21,856 nucleotides of DNA, taken from positions 1-21,856 of the forward strand of contig CAJUBX010000034.1 of NCBI GenBank assembly GCA_910585165.1. Direction: 5' to 3'. Position 1 is the first letter of the stretch. Each line of letters opens with the position of its first letter. A program made the translations under genes and the position numbers. Source of the stretch: an uncultured Oscillibacter sp. (GTDB taxonomy: Bacteria; Bacillota; Clostridia; Oscillospirales; Oscillospiraceae). This document shows positions 1-6,692 of the stretch, in pieces. The notes beneath the pieces are model-generated. The model ran no database searches. It was not told the DNA's origin and worked only from the letters and a program-made list of their open reading frames with translations.

Positions 1-189
1 CAGTGCGCCCAGCGCCATCCGCGCCGGATGGGCCGGGTGGCCGTTGTTGACAAACTGGGCCGCGTACCGCTCTTCTGCCACATCCCAGGGAACCAGCGCC
101 GCCAGTTTCACCCAGTCGTTTTCAGGGTCCAGTTTCCCATACGGAAACACAAAATCCTCGATCCGCAGCTGACTGTTGTCCTTATACAT
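1..189 (-). CDS. IS5/IS1182-type transposase, N-terminal part (runs off window)
   Basis: Reading the minus strand from the ATG at 187-189 gives 63 in-frame residues beginning MYKDNSQLRIEDFVFPYGKL and continuing to base 1 with no stop. The opening, with the WDVAEERYAAQFVNNG and HPARMALGAL segments, is what I recognise as the DUF772-type N-terminal domain of IS5/IS1182-like DDE transposases. The catalytic core lies outside the window, so intactness cannot be judged. An extended -10 promoter (TG-G-TATAAT, minus strand, 250-255) lies about 60 bases upstream, as expected for an autonomously expressed insertion sequence. The IS5 versus IS1182 assignment is from memory of the family and is uncertain. 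Confidence 0.8.
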   Translation of the reverse strand, partial: MYKDNSQLRIEDFVFPYGKLDPENDWVKLAALVPWDVAEERYAAQFVNNGHPAHPARMALGAL

Positions 190-249
190 CCGCTTCGCCC
201 CCCATAAGTGCAAGCTTTTTTCTCTCTTTTCGTCTTTTCCCTTGCACCT

Positions 250-255
250 ATTATA
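250..255 (-). promoter_or_regulatory. Extended -10 promoter of the transposase gene
   Basis: On the minus strand TATAAT is preceded by TGG, giving an extended -10 (TGnTATAAT). No good -35 is present at the usual distance, which is typical for extended -10 promoters. It lies about 60 bases upstream of the transposase ATG. Confidence 0.5.
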
Positions 256-320
256 CCATATTTTCTCCTATATTGCTTGCACCCTAAGCGGTTTGAGGTT
301 GCGGAGTAGACCCTATCTAC

Positions 321-494
321 GGCTTTTATATCATGATCCTTTATTTCAACGGCAGCCCAGCGGGCATCACCTACAGCGAGGCGGCGGGCCTGCTGGCCGC
401 CCTGGCGGTGATTGGGGCGGTCAGCGCATTGATGTACGGCGTGTACCGCCTGACCCTGGCCCAGGTGTGCCGGGCCTTGGACATCCGGCGGTAA
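321..494 (+). pseudogene. 3' remnant of a membrane-protein gene cut at the insertion-sequence end
   Basis: A plus-strand frame with coding-like codon use is open from 297 to the TAA at 492-494. It encodes a C-terminal piece containing YFNGSPAGITYSEAAG, then a hydrophobic helix (LLAALAVIGAVSALMYGVY) and a short cytoplasmic-like tail ending RALDIRR. There is no ribosome binding site before the only ATG (333). The piece looks like the last transmembrane segment of a larger protein whose 5' part was removed or displaced by the insertion sequence. I cannot name the parent family. The exact left limit is approximate. Confidence 0.5.
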
Positions 495-513
495 CCGTCC
501 CGGAAGCGGAAAA

Positions 514-550
514 GCGGCGGGAGACCTCTTGGTCTCCCGCCGCCGTTTTT
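514..550. terminator. Bidirectional intrinsic terminator
   Basis: A perfect 13-bp GC-rich stem (514-526 with 531-543) has a tctt loop and is followed on the plus strand by cgttttt. On the minus strand the stem is followed by ttttccg. It sits between the convergent membrane-protein remnant (ends 494) and the SLH/transglutaminase gene (ends 559), so it can serve both. Confidence 0.85.
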
Positions 551-558
551 CAGCCGGG

Positions 559-1995
559 TCAGGCGCTCTGTCCGGCGTGTATGGCCTGGGACTGCCGGGG
601 CGTCATGGCGAAGTAGTCGTAGCTGATCTCGCTGCCGCTGCCACCCCAGGTGGCGTCAATGTGGTACTCCGCGCCGTCCAGAACGGCGGTGGTCCAGATG
701 TGGTCCCCCCGGATCACGGTGGAGCACCGTATGCCCTCCAGCTTCAAAAGCAGGTTATAGGCCCCGGTGTAGCCGTCGCAGACGGCCGTCCCGTTGACGA
801 ACAGGTTATAGGGGATATGGCTCAGGGATTCGTCCCCGGCCTGGTAATCGTAGACGCAGCTGCTGCAAATCCAGTCGTAGTAGACCCGGGCCTTTTCCAT
901 CTCCGTCATATCCGGGCGAAGGGTCCCCTCCGCCCACAGCCGGTCATGGACGGCGGCGGCGGCCTCCATGGCGGCGGCCCGGTACTCCTGGGTGCGGCTC
1001 CCCGCCCCGGCGGCGGAAAAGGTCAGCGTCGCCAGCCCCGCTCCCCGGGTGCAGCGGACCTCGTTGTAGCTCTGCTCGCAGTGGGCCTTCATCACCGCCA
1101 GGGAGCGGTTCATAAGCAGCCGGGCCTCCGCCTCCGAAAGGCCGGGGAAGTAGAACACAATCTGATCCCCGCCCCGGGCCAGCATATAGCGCAGGGCGCT
1201 CTCCAGCTCCTCCTCCGTGGCGGGGGAGAGGCTGTAGGTCCCCGGCTCCACCAGGTCCGAAAGCTCCGTCCCGGCGGCGCTGTAGAGGTGGGTCAAATCC
1301 CACTGGGGCCGGACCCGCAGGGCGGGGTCCAGCATCCGGGTCAGCATGGCGGCCAGGGCTCCCCGGGTGATGGGGTCGCCGGGCCGGAACGCGCCGTCCT
1401 CGCCGCTTCCCGCGGCCACGCCCTTGCGGTAGAGAGCCAGAATATCCTGATAGTAAGGGGTGTACTCGTCCACATCGGAGATGAAGCGGCGGGAGGAGTA
1501 GGCAAGGGTAACAAGCTCGGCGTGGACGGAGGGAAGGACCTCCTCCGGCAGGACGTTGGCCAGAAGGTGGGCCGCCTGGGCCCGGGTGGCGGGCTTGTAC
1601 AGCTCTATGCCCTCCGCGAACTCCCCGTCCAGCACGCCCTCCTCCTGGAGGTAGCGCAGGTACGGCAGGGCCGCCGGTTCGTTTTCCCCCCGGTAAGCCA
1701 GGGCGGCCTCCGGGCCGCCGGTACGGTAGAGGCTCCGGATGCGCCCGGCAAAAATAACCGCCTGTCCCACCGTCACGGAGTCCCCCGGGCCAAAGGTCCC
1801 GTCCGACCTTCCGTTGGCGAGGCCGTACTCATAGAGGGCGGTCACGTTGTCATAAAAGGGGGACTCCGGCGCCAAATCGGAAAATTCCCCGGCGTAGGTC
1901 CGGCTCCGGGCGAAGGCCGCCTCCTGGGCGGCCTGGGCGGGGAGGGTCAAAAGCAGGCAGACCGCCAGCAGCAGGGCGGGGATGTGTTTTTTCAT
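559..1995 (-). CDS. Exported SLH-domain protein with C-terminal transglutaminase-like domain
   Basis: The 478-residue product starts with a signal peptide (MKKHIPALLLAVCLLLTLP, cleavage probably after AQA). SLH-type modules follow at roughly residues 36-85 (FSDLAPESPFYDNV, GRSDGTFGPGDSVTVGQA) and 170-220 (FISDVDEYTPYYQDI, FRPGDPITRGALAAML), with a degenerate one between. The C-terminal part carries the transglutaminase/protease-fold triad: Cys406 in NGTAVCDGYTG, His432 in GDHIW and Asp447 in YHIDATWG. SLH modules normally hold proteins to the cell-wall polymer, so the enzyme should act at the cell surface; its substrate is unknown. The ATG at 1995 has AAAGGAA upstream. It lies 28 bases after the LCP gene on the same strand, suggesting a two-gene envelope operon. 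Confidence 0.88.
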   Translation of the reverse strand: MKKHIPALLLAVCLLLTLPAQAAQEAAFARSRTYAGEFSDLAPESPFYDNVTALYEYGLANGRSDGTFGPGDSVTVGQAVIFAGRIRSLYRTGGPEAALAYRGENEPAALPYLRYLQEEGVLDGEFAEGIELYKPATRAQAAHLLANVLPEEVLPSVHAELVTLAYSSRRFISDVDEYTPYYQDILALYRKGVAAGSGEDGAFRPGDPITRGALAAMLTRMLDPALRVRPQWDLTHLYSAAGTELSDLVEPGTYSLSPATEEELESALRYMLARGGDQIVFYFPGLSEAEARLLMNRSLAVMKAHCEQSYNEVRCTRGAGLATLTFSAAGAGSRTQEYRAAAMEAAAAVHDRLWAEGTLRPDMTEMEKARVYYDWICSSCVYDYQAGDESLSHIPYNLFVNGTAVCDGYTGAYNLLLKLEGIRCSTVIRGDHIWTTAVLDGAEYHIDATWGGSGSEISYDYFAMTPRQSQAIHAGQSA

Positions 1996-2023
1996 GTCGT
2001 TCCTTTCCGCTCAGGGCGCTTCC

Positions 2024-3007
2024 TCAAGTCAAAATATTCAAATCCTCCGCCGTACGGTCCTCCGTATAGGGGTTTAAGTACTGGTTCACCATGGCCAGGG
2101 TCTCCTCCTGGTCCAGGTAAATATAGGGGGACTTCCACTCCCCGGGCAGCGTGGCGAAGGAGACGTTCTCCGCCCCCATGGCGGCGACGCTGCCGCCCAG
2201 CCAGACCAGGTTGCCCACGGTCAAATCCGTCTCCACGTATTCCACAAAGATTTTGCAGTAGTCGTCCAGCCTTGTAATGCTGGCGGGGGTCAGCATCTTC
2301 TTGGCCACGGCCTTCAAAAAATCCTGCTGGGTCTGCATCCGGCCGATGTCCTGGGAGGCGTAGCCGTTCCGGCAGCGGACCACCTTCAGCGCCTCGGCCC
2401 CGTTGAGGTGCCGCATGCCCTTGGAAAAGTGGATGTAAAGGTCCTGGTAGGGGTCTTCATAGTTCATGTCGATGGGAATGTAAAAGTCCACGCCGTCAAT
2501 GGCGTTCACCAGGGCCTCGAAGGCCCGGAGGTCCACCAGCACCGTGTAATCCACCGGGATGCCCAGCTGATCGGAGACGGTCCGGGACAGCAGGTCCATG
2601 CCCCCGGCGTTGTAGGCGAAGTTGATTTTGTGGTTTTTGCCGTTGATAAACGCCTTGGTGTCCCGGGCGATGCTGGCTCCGAAGACATAGCCATTCTCCG
2701 TGTCCACCGCCAGCAGGATGTTGGTGTCCGTGCCGCCGTTTTCGTCGTCGGCCCCGGAGACCAGAATGGTGAAAAAGCCGGGCTTGCGCTCGTAGTGGGA
2801 ACGCAGGGCCTCCGCCTCCTCGCCGGAGAGCTCCTCCAAAATGGCGGGGCCGTTGACCCGCTGGATCATGACGGAGTCTCCGTCCTTCTGATCCGGGGCC
2901 CGGAAGTAGACCCGGACGACAGCATAGCAAAGGCTGATCAGGATAAGGAGCAGCAGCAGCGTAACCGCCCAGGGGCTGCGTCTGCGGCGGCGAAGTCTGG
3001 ATGCCAT
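2024..3007 (-). CDS. LytR-CpsA-Psr (LCP) family envelope protein
   Basis: This is a 327-residue membrane-anchored protein: a short Arg-rich cytoplasmic start (MASRLRRRRRSPWAV), one transmembrane helix at about 13-33, then an extracellular LCP domain. Family signatures include TDTNILLAVD (about 93-102), the ARDT motif with Arg115/Asp116, the HKINFAYNAGG segment, and DIGRMQTQQDFLKA with Arg223. LCP enzymes attach teichoic-acid-like or capsular polymers to peptidoglycan, using undecaprenyl-linked precursors. A longer frame starts at 3040, but the ATG at 3005-3007 has AGGAGG six bases upstream and is preferred. A promoter lies at 3100-3128. The downstream SLH gene probably shares the transcript, consistent with a cell-wall role for both. 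Confidence 0.9.
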   Translation of the reverse strand: MASRLRRRRRSPWAVTLLLLLILISLCYAVVRVYFRAPDQKDGDSVMIQRVNGPAILEELSGEEAEALRSHYERKPGFFTILVSGADDENGGTDTNILLAVDTENGYVFGASIARDTKAFINGKNHKINFAYNAGGMDLLSRTVSDQLGIPVDYTVLVDLRAFEALVNAIDGVDFYIPIDMNYEDPYQDLYIHFSKGMRHLNGAEALKVVRCRNGYASQDIGRMQTQQDFLKAVAKKMLTPASITRLDDYCKIFVEYVETDLTVGNLVWLGGSVAAMGAENVSFATLPGEWKSPYIYLDQEETLAMVNQYLNPYTEDRTAEDLNILT

Positions 3008-3099
3008 GGGAAACCTCCTGTGCGCCGGGAAGCGGCGCATATGTCAAAAGTAAGCGCGGGAAACAGGCCCGTCCAAAGGGAGGGCGGGCCGCCCGCTTC

Positions 3100-3128
3100 A
3101 TTATAAGGCGGCTTCCGAAAAAAGACAA
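3100..3128 (-). promoter_or_regulatory. Promoter of the LCP/SLH operon
   Basis: Minus-strand TTGTCT (3123-3128), a 17-base spacer and a perfect TATAAT (3100-3105). The -35 region begins directly after the T-tract of the terminator that ends the spoIIID operon. The leader to the LCP start codon is about 90 bases. Confidence 0.7.
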
Positions 3129-3131
3129 GAG

Positions 3132-3160
3132 AAAAAATAGCGGCGCTGCCGCTATTTTTT
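3132..3160. terminator. Bidirectional intrinsic terminator after the spoIIID operon
   Basis: A perfect 13-bp stem (3132-3144 with 3148-3160) with a three-base loop and symmetrical A/T runs, so it reads as a terminator on both strands. On the minus strand it follows the small unknown gene that ends at 3222. Confidence 0.85.
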
Positions 3161-3221
3161 CCGTCAAAATTTTGCTGTTTCTGTCATTTCTTACAAGGGA
3201 TTTAAAATATTTTCAGAAAGT

Positions 3222-3551
3222 TTACAGCTTAGACAAATTCTCTCCACTTTTTTCCGCCTCCGGGGGCGTTTCCGCTTCCGGGACGCAGAGCCGCTCCAGC
3301 AGCGCCTTGATATCCGCCAGGATCTGGTTTTGATAGGACAGGGCGCAGCGGATGTAATGCATAGCGGGCTCCGGCGGGGAAACCGGGTCCTCCAGGGGGT
3401 GGGGCCAGCGGCGGACCTCCGGCTCCGTGTAGATGGGCGTGCCCGGCGGGGCGGTCTCTCCGCTCCGTCCCGGGGCCCGGGAGACGGGTACGGTCCGGGC
3501 CGTCCGCCCCGCCGCCGGGGTCCGTCCCCGGCCATGCTGCCGATTTGCCAT
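3222..3551 (-). CDS. Small unknown protein downstream of spoIIID
   Basis: 109 residues that I do not recognise. The first half is basic and rich in Pro, Gly and Arg (MANRQHGRGRTPAAGRTAR) and probably disordered. A short helical segment near residues 65-92 (MHYIRCALSYQNQILADIK) looks amphipathic, and the tail is Glu/Pro-rich. The ATG at 3551 has GGAGGAGGGA upstream. An earlier in-frame ATG at 3569 overlaps the spoIIID stop (TGATG) but has no good ribosome binding site. It lies 17 bases behind spoIIID, so co-transcription, and by inference a sporulation-linked role, is plausible but unproven. Confidence 0.65.
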   Translation of the reverse strand: MANRQHGRGRTPAAGRTARTVPVSRAPGRSGETAPPGTPIYTEPEVRRWPHPLEDPVSPPEPAMHYIRCALSYQNQILADIKALLERLCVPEAETPPEAEKSGENLSKL

Positions 3552-3568
3552 AACAGGTCCCTCCTCCA

Positions 3569-3805
3569 TCAGCCGCCGCGGTACTTTTTCCGGGTGGCGA
3601 TACCGCCGCGGATATGCCGCTGGGCCTTATTTACGTCCAGTATTTCTTTCACTTGCAGGTACAGCGGACGGTTGAACAGGGGCAGCCGCTCGGAAATGTC
3701 CTTGTGCACCGTCGACTTGCTGATGCCGAACCTCTGGGCGGCGGCCCGGACCGTGGACCGGTTCTCTATAATGTAAAGAGCCAGGCGTTCTGCCCGCTCC
3801 TCCAT
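3569..3805 (-). CDS. spoIIID: Sporulation transcription factor SpoIIID
   Basis: 78 residues matching the small HTH regulator that, in Bacillus and Clostridia, adjusts mother-cell gene expression after sigma-E becomes active. Recognisable parts are the N-terminal helix MEERAERLALYIIENRSTVR, the helix-turn-helix FGISKSTVHKDISERLP (about 26-42), and the C-terminal basic VKEILDVNKAQRHIRGG followed by ATRKKYRGG. The length is close to the family norm (about 80-93). GAAGGGA precedes the ATG at 3803-3805. It is the first gene of a short operon with the 109-residue unknown gene and is divergent from the aldo/keto reductase operon. Confidence 0.93.
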   Translation of the reverse strand: MEERAERLALYIIENRSTVRAAAQRFGISKSTVHKDISERLPLFNRPLYLQVKEILDVNKAQRHIRGGIATRKKYRGG

Positions 3806-3848
3806 GTTTCCCTTCAAAACATCCTCACTCCCTGCCTCTTGTTGGTCC

Positions 3849-3877
3849 ATCCTATGCGCCGCGCCGCCGGGAAATGC
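3849..3877 (-). promoter_or_regulatory. Candidate sigma-E-like promoter of spoIIID
   Basis: Minus-strand GCATTT (3872-3877), 15 bases, then CATAGGAT (3849-3856), resembling the sigma-E pattern (-35 with ATATT-like core, -10 CATAnnnT) known to drive spoIIID in Bacillus. The match is partial and I saw no sigma-A promoter here, so it is a candidate only. Confidence 0.35.
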
Positions 3878-3887
3878 GAAAAACTTC

Positions 3888-3918
3888 TTGACATGGAGCG
3901 GACTCCACGTGGTATGCT
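3888..3918 (+). promoter_or_regulatory. MerR-type promoter/operator of the aldo/keto reductase operon
   Basis: TTGACA (3888-3893) and TATGCT (3913-3918) are separated by 19 bases instead of 17. The spacer holds a perfect inverted repeat, TGGAG (3894-3898) and CTCCA (3903-3907). An over-long spacer with a central dyad is the hallmark of promoters activated by MerR-family proteins, which twist the DNA to realign the boxes. No merR gene is visible in this window, so the regulator would act from elsewhere. Confidence 0.65.
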
Positions 3919-3955
3919 GGGAAACAGGCAAACCGCCATCAAGGAGGAATGTTTT

Positions 3956-5101
3956 ATGCGATACCGTACATTGGGCCGCGCCGGCCTCCGGGTGGGCGAA
4001 ATCGGCGTGGGCTGCGAGGGCTTTTTGGGCAAGACCCCCGGGGAGATCAAGGAATGGCTGGACGTTTGCGAGGAGGCGGGGGTGAACTGCATCGACCTCT
4101 ATACGCCGGACCCGGAATTCCGGTCCAACCTTGGCCGGGCCCTGCGGGGGCGGCGGGAGAAGTTTGTCCTCCAGGCCCACCTCTGCTCCGTCTGGAAGGA
4201 CGGGCAGTACAAGCGGACCCGGGACATCGGCGAGGTCCGGGAGGGCTTTGAGGACCAGCTCCGGCGGCTGGAGACGGACCATGTGGAGATCGGCATGATC
4301 CACTATGTGGACTCCCTGGCGGACTGGGAGGCGGTGAAAAACGGCCCCGTCATGGCCTATGTCCGGGAGCTGAAGGAGGCGGGGATCATCGGCTGCGCCG
4401 GACTTTCCAGCCACAACCCCCAGGTGTCCCTGGCGGCGGTGAACTCCGGCCTCATCGATGTGCTGATGTTCAGCGTGAACCCCTGCTACGACCTCCAGCC
4501 CGCCTCCGAGGACGTGGAGGAGCTCTGGGCCCCCAAGAACTACGCCGCTCCCCTGCTGAACATGGACCCGGAGCGTCAGGAGCTGTACGAGACCTGCCAG
4601 CGCCTGGGGGTGGGCATCACGGTGATGAAGGCCTTCGGCGGCGGGGATTTGCTCAGCGCCTCCCTCTCCCCGGCGGGAAAGGCCCTGACGGCCTTCCAGT
4701 GTCTCCAATACGCCCTGGACCGCCCCGGCGTGGGGTGCGTCATGGCCGGGGCCCGGAGCCTGGAGGATTTGAAGCAAAGCATCGCCTTCGAGGACGCAGA
4801 GGAGGAGCGGGACTACGCCGCCGCCCTGGCGGCCCTGCCCAAAATCAGCTGGAGGGGCCATTGCATGTACTGCGGCCACTGCGCCCCCTGTCCCAAGGGC
4901 GTCAGCGTCGCCGACGTGACCAAGTTTTTAAACCTTGCCCTGGCCCAGGGGGAAATCCCCGAGACCGTCCGGGAGCATTACGCCGCCCTGCCCCATGGGG
5001 CCGGGGAGTGCGTCCGGTGCGGGGCCTGTGAGGCGCGCTGCCCCTTCGCCGTGCCTGTTATGGAGAACATGGCCAAGGCGGCGGAGCTTTTTGGGAGGTG
5101 A
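3956..5101 (+). CDS. Aldo/keto reductase with C-terminal 2x[4Fe-4S] ferredoxin domain
   Basis: 381 residues. The N-terminal TIM-barrel aldo/keto reductase begins MRYRTLGRAGLRVGEIGVG. Asp47, Lys69 (REKFVLQAH) and His116 (MIHYVD) fit the family's catalytic set. The usual Tyr five residues after the Asp is replaced here (Asp52), with a Tyr at position 49 instead. The C-terminus has two cysteine clusters, C303/C306/C309/C312 (CMYCGHCAPCP) and C352/C355/C358/C362 (CVRCGACEARCP), typical of ferredoxin-like 4Fe-4S sites. It is probably a redox enzyme on a carbonyl or related substrate; the substrate is unknown. AAGGAGG lies nine bases before the ATG. It is the first gene of an operon, four bases before the DUF3842 gene, behind a MerR-type promoter. 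Confidence 0.9.
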   Translation: MRYRTLGRAGLRVGEIGVGCEGFLGKTPGEIKEWLDVCEEAGVNCIDLYTPDPEFRSNLGRALRGRREKFVLQAHLCSVWKDGQYKRTRDIGEVREGFEDQLRRLETDHVEIGMIHYVDSLADWEAVKNGPVMAYVRELKEAGIIGCAGLSSHNPQVSLAAVNSGLIDVLMFSVNPCYDLQPASEDVEELWAPKNYAAPLLNMDPERQELYETCQRLGVGITVMKAFGGGDLLSASLSPAGKALTAFQCLQYALDRPGVGCVMAGARSLEDLKQSIAFEDAEEERDYAAALAALPKISWRGHCMYCGHCAPCPKGVSVADVTKFLNLALAQGEIPETVREHYAALPHGAGECVRCGACEARCPFAVPVMENMAKAAELFGR

Positions 5102-5105
5102 GGGC

Positions 5106-5531
5106 ATGAACCGTCCGCGCACGGTTTTGATTCTGGACGGCCAGGGCGGCGGCGTGGGAAGCCGGCTGGTGAAGCTGCTGGGGCCCCGCCTGCCGGAGGA
5201 CTGCCGCCTTTTGTGCGTGGGGACCAACGCCGCCGCCACCGCCGCCATGCTGAAGGCCGGGGCTGCCCAGGGGGCCGCCGGAGAAAACGCCGTGGTGTAC
5301 AACGCCGCCCGGGCAGACGTGATCCTGGGCCCCATCGGGGCCATCCTGGCAAACGGCATCCTGGGGGAGGTGTCCCCCGCCATGGCCGCCGCCGTCTCCG
5401 GGTCCGGGGCGGTGAAAATATTGATCCCCTCCTCCTCCTGCGGCGTGTATGTGGCCGGGGTGGAGGAGTGCCGCCTGGAGGAGTACATCCGCCGGGCAGT
5501 GGAGCTGGCGGTGAGGGAGCTGGGGCGATGA
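5106..5531 (+). CDS. DUF3842 family protein
   Basis: 141 residues starting with a nucleotide-binding-like glycine-rich turn (LILDGQGGGVGSRLVKLLG). It continues with VGTNAAATAAMLKAGA, GENAVVYNAARADVILGPIG and VKILIPSSSCGVYVAGVEE, which is the pattern I associate with DUF3842, a family common in Clostridia without assigned function. The Rossmann-like start suggests binding of a nucleotide or cofactor (inference). A longer frame begins at 4935, but GGAGGTGA, overlapping the reductase stop, marks the ATG at 5106 as the start. The ATGA overlap with the next gene shows tight translational coupling in the operon. Confidence 0.8.
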   Translation: MNRPRTVLILDGQGGGVGSRLVKLLGPRLPEDCRLLCVGTNAAATAAMLKAGAAQGAAGENAVVYNAARADVILGPIGAILANGILGEVSPAMAAAVSGSGAVKILIPSSSCGVYVAGVEECRLEEYIRRAVELAVRELGR

Positions 5532-6589
5532 GCGGGGATTTTCCGGTCATTGCCAAGGCCCACTGGGAGCGCTACCCGGCTATGGAGCCCCAGGATTTCG
5601 CCAAGCTGGCCTACCAGAGCGAGTTCGGCCCCGCCCACCTGGTCCAGAGCCCGGACAAGGTGCTGCTGTCCCTGATGGAGGAGCGAAAGGCGGCGGGGGC
5701 GGAGCCCATTCCTCCCGAGCCCATCGGAAACGGCCTCTGCCGCTTCCACATCACCCAGGCCCTCTCCATGCTGTGGGAGCTGCCCCTGATCGGGCGGATG
5801 TTCACCTGGACCATGGCGCGGACGGAAGGCACGGAGGCGGGGCTTTCGGAAAAGCTGGAGTCCCTTGCCGCCCTCCCCGTCCCCGGCATGGGGGAGTACC
5901 TGGAGGGCTGGCGGCGGGAGGGCTGTCCCCCGGTCCGCCACAGCGAGGCGTTCCGAAACGCCTACCATCCCCATTACCGGGTGGTGCGGCTGGACTTTGC
6001 CCGATATCTGCCGTCGCTAGTCCCTCTTGAAAAGGTGGCACGGGAGAAGGCCCGGCGGGGAAGACCCGCCCTCATCGGCATCGACGGGCGGTGCGGCAGC
6101 GGGAAGACGGGCTTTGCCGCCCTGGCGGCTGCCGCGTTGATCTGTTCCTCCGACGTGGTCCATATGGACGATTTCTACCTCCCCTGGGCGGACCGGGCCC
6201 CCAACTGGCAGGAGATTCCCGCCGGAAATATGCACTTAGAGCGCGTTCGCTGGGAGATATTGACGCCGGATGAAAAGGGAGAGCCCACGTATTATTGGCC
6301 TTATGACTGTGCGGGGGACCGCCTGTTGGACTTGGTGACGCTGTGGGAGCCCCTGCGCATCGTAGAGGGCACCTATTCCCTGCACCCCTCTCTGCGGAAA
6401 TACTACGATTTCAAGGTGTTCCTCACCTGTGACAAGGAGGAGCAGACCCGCCGCCTCCGGGCCCGGGAGGGAGACTACTACCCCACCTTCGACCGGGTGT
6501 GGCGGACCTTGGAGGAGAAGTATTTTGCCGCCTGCGGCACGGAGAAGGCGGCAGATTTGGTGGTGGACACCACCGGGTTCTTCCGGTAA
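5528..6589 (+). CDS. Two-domain protein with C-terminal uridine-kinase-like P-loop domain
   Basis: 353 residues. The N-terminal half (about 1-165; AKHWERYP-like start, FAKLAYQSEFGPAHLVQSP, FRNAYHPHYRVV) is a region I cannot name. The C-terminal half is a P-loop kinase of the uridine kinase/phosphoribulokinase type: Walker A GRCGSGKT at 187-194, HMDDFYLP at 212-219 (acidic residues that would help bind Mg and substrate), VEGTYSLHP, and a lid-like Arg-rich helix (EEQTRRLRAREGDYYPTF). It is probably a kinase of a nucleoside or other small molecule; the substrate is unknown. The ATG overlaps the DUF3842 stop (ATGA). The fused N-terminal domain may provide the specificity. Confidence 0.75.
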   Translation: MSGDFPVIAKAHWERYPAMEPQDFAKLAYQSEFGPAHLVQSPDKVLLSLMEERKAAGAEPIPPEPIGNGLCRFHITQALSMLWELPLIGRMFTWTMARTEGTEAGLSEKLESLAALPVPGMGEYLEGWRREGCPPVRHSEAFRNAYHPHYRVVRLDFARYLPSLVPLEKVAREKARRGRPALIGIDGRCGSGKTGFAALAAAALICSSDVVHMDDFYLPWADRAPNWQEIPAGNMHLERVRWEILTPDEKGEPTYYWPYDCAGDRLLDLVTLWEPLRIVEGTYSLHPSLRKYYDFKVFLTCDKEEQTRRLRAREGDYYPTFDRVWRTLEEKYFAACGTEKAADLVVDTTGFFR

Positions 6590-6653
6590 GCCGGAAAGGG
6601 CCCGCAGGAGTATTTCAGAGCGCCGCCCGCCTTTAAGCGCCAAGACAGCCAAC

Positions 6654-6683
6654 CGGGCCGCTGACCATAGGGTCAGCGGCCCG
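6654..6683 (+). terminator. Strong stem-loop after the kinase operon
   Basis: Perfect 13-bp GC-rich stem (6654-6666 with 6671-6683), loop atag. There is no T-run directly after it on either strand, so it may act as a 3'-end stabilising stem or an imperfect terminator. It is followed within ten bases by the hairpins of repeat copy 1. Confidence 0.55.
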
Positions 6684-6692
6684 ATAAGCCGG

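Larger units (their letters stand above)
1..310 (-). mobile_element. Terminal part of an insertion sequence (IS5/IS1182-like)
   Basis: The transposase gene, its upstream promoter and an AT-rich non-coding end occupy the left edge. The outer boundary is not certain. The transposon-like leader appears to stop near 300-320, where a coding-type plus-strand frame begins. A 5-bp inverted repeat (gtaga at 306-310, tctac at 316-320) with a 5-base loop lies at this junction and could be part of the IS end or of a palindromic target. The other end is outside the window, so no target duplication can be checked. Confidence 0.5.

Noticed and set aside
529..2277. Long plus-strand open frame (582 codons) over the SLH and LCP genes
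   Set aside because: It is the GC-rich antisense shadow of two genes with clear domains and ribosome binding sites; its translation is low-complexity Gly/Pro/Arg and has no start signal.
3806..4879. N-terminal extension of the spoIIID frame into the reductase gene (436 codons)
   Set aside because: Only the last 78 codons match SpoIIID and they have their own start and ribosome binding site; the rest is antisense to the reductase.
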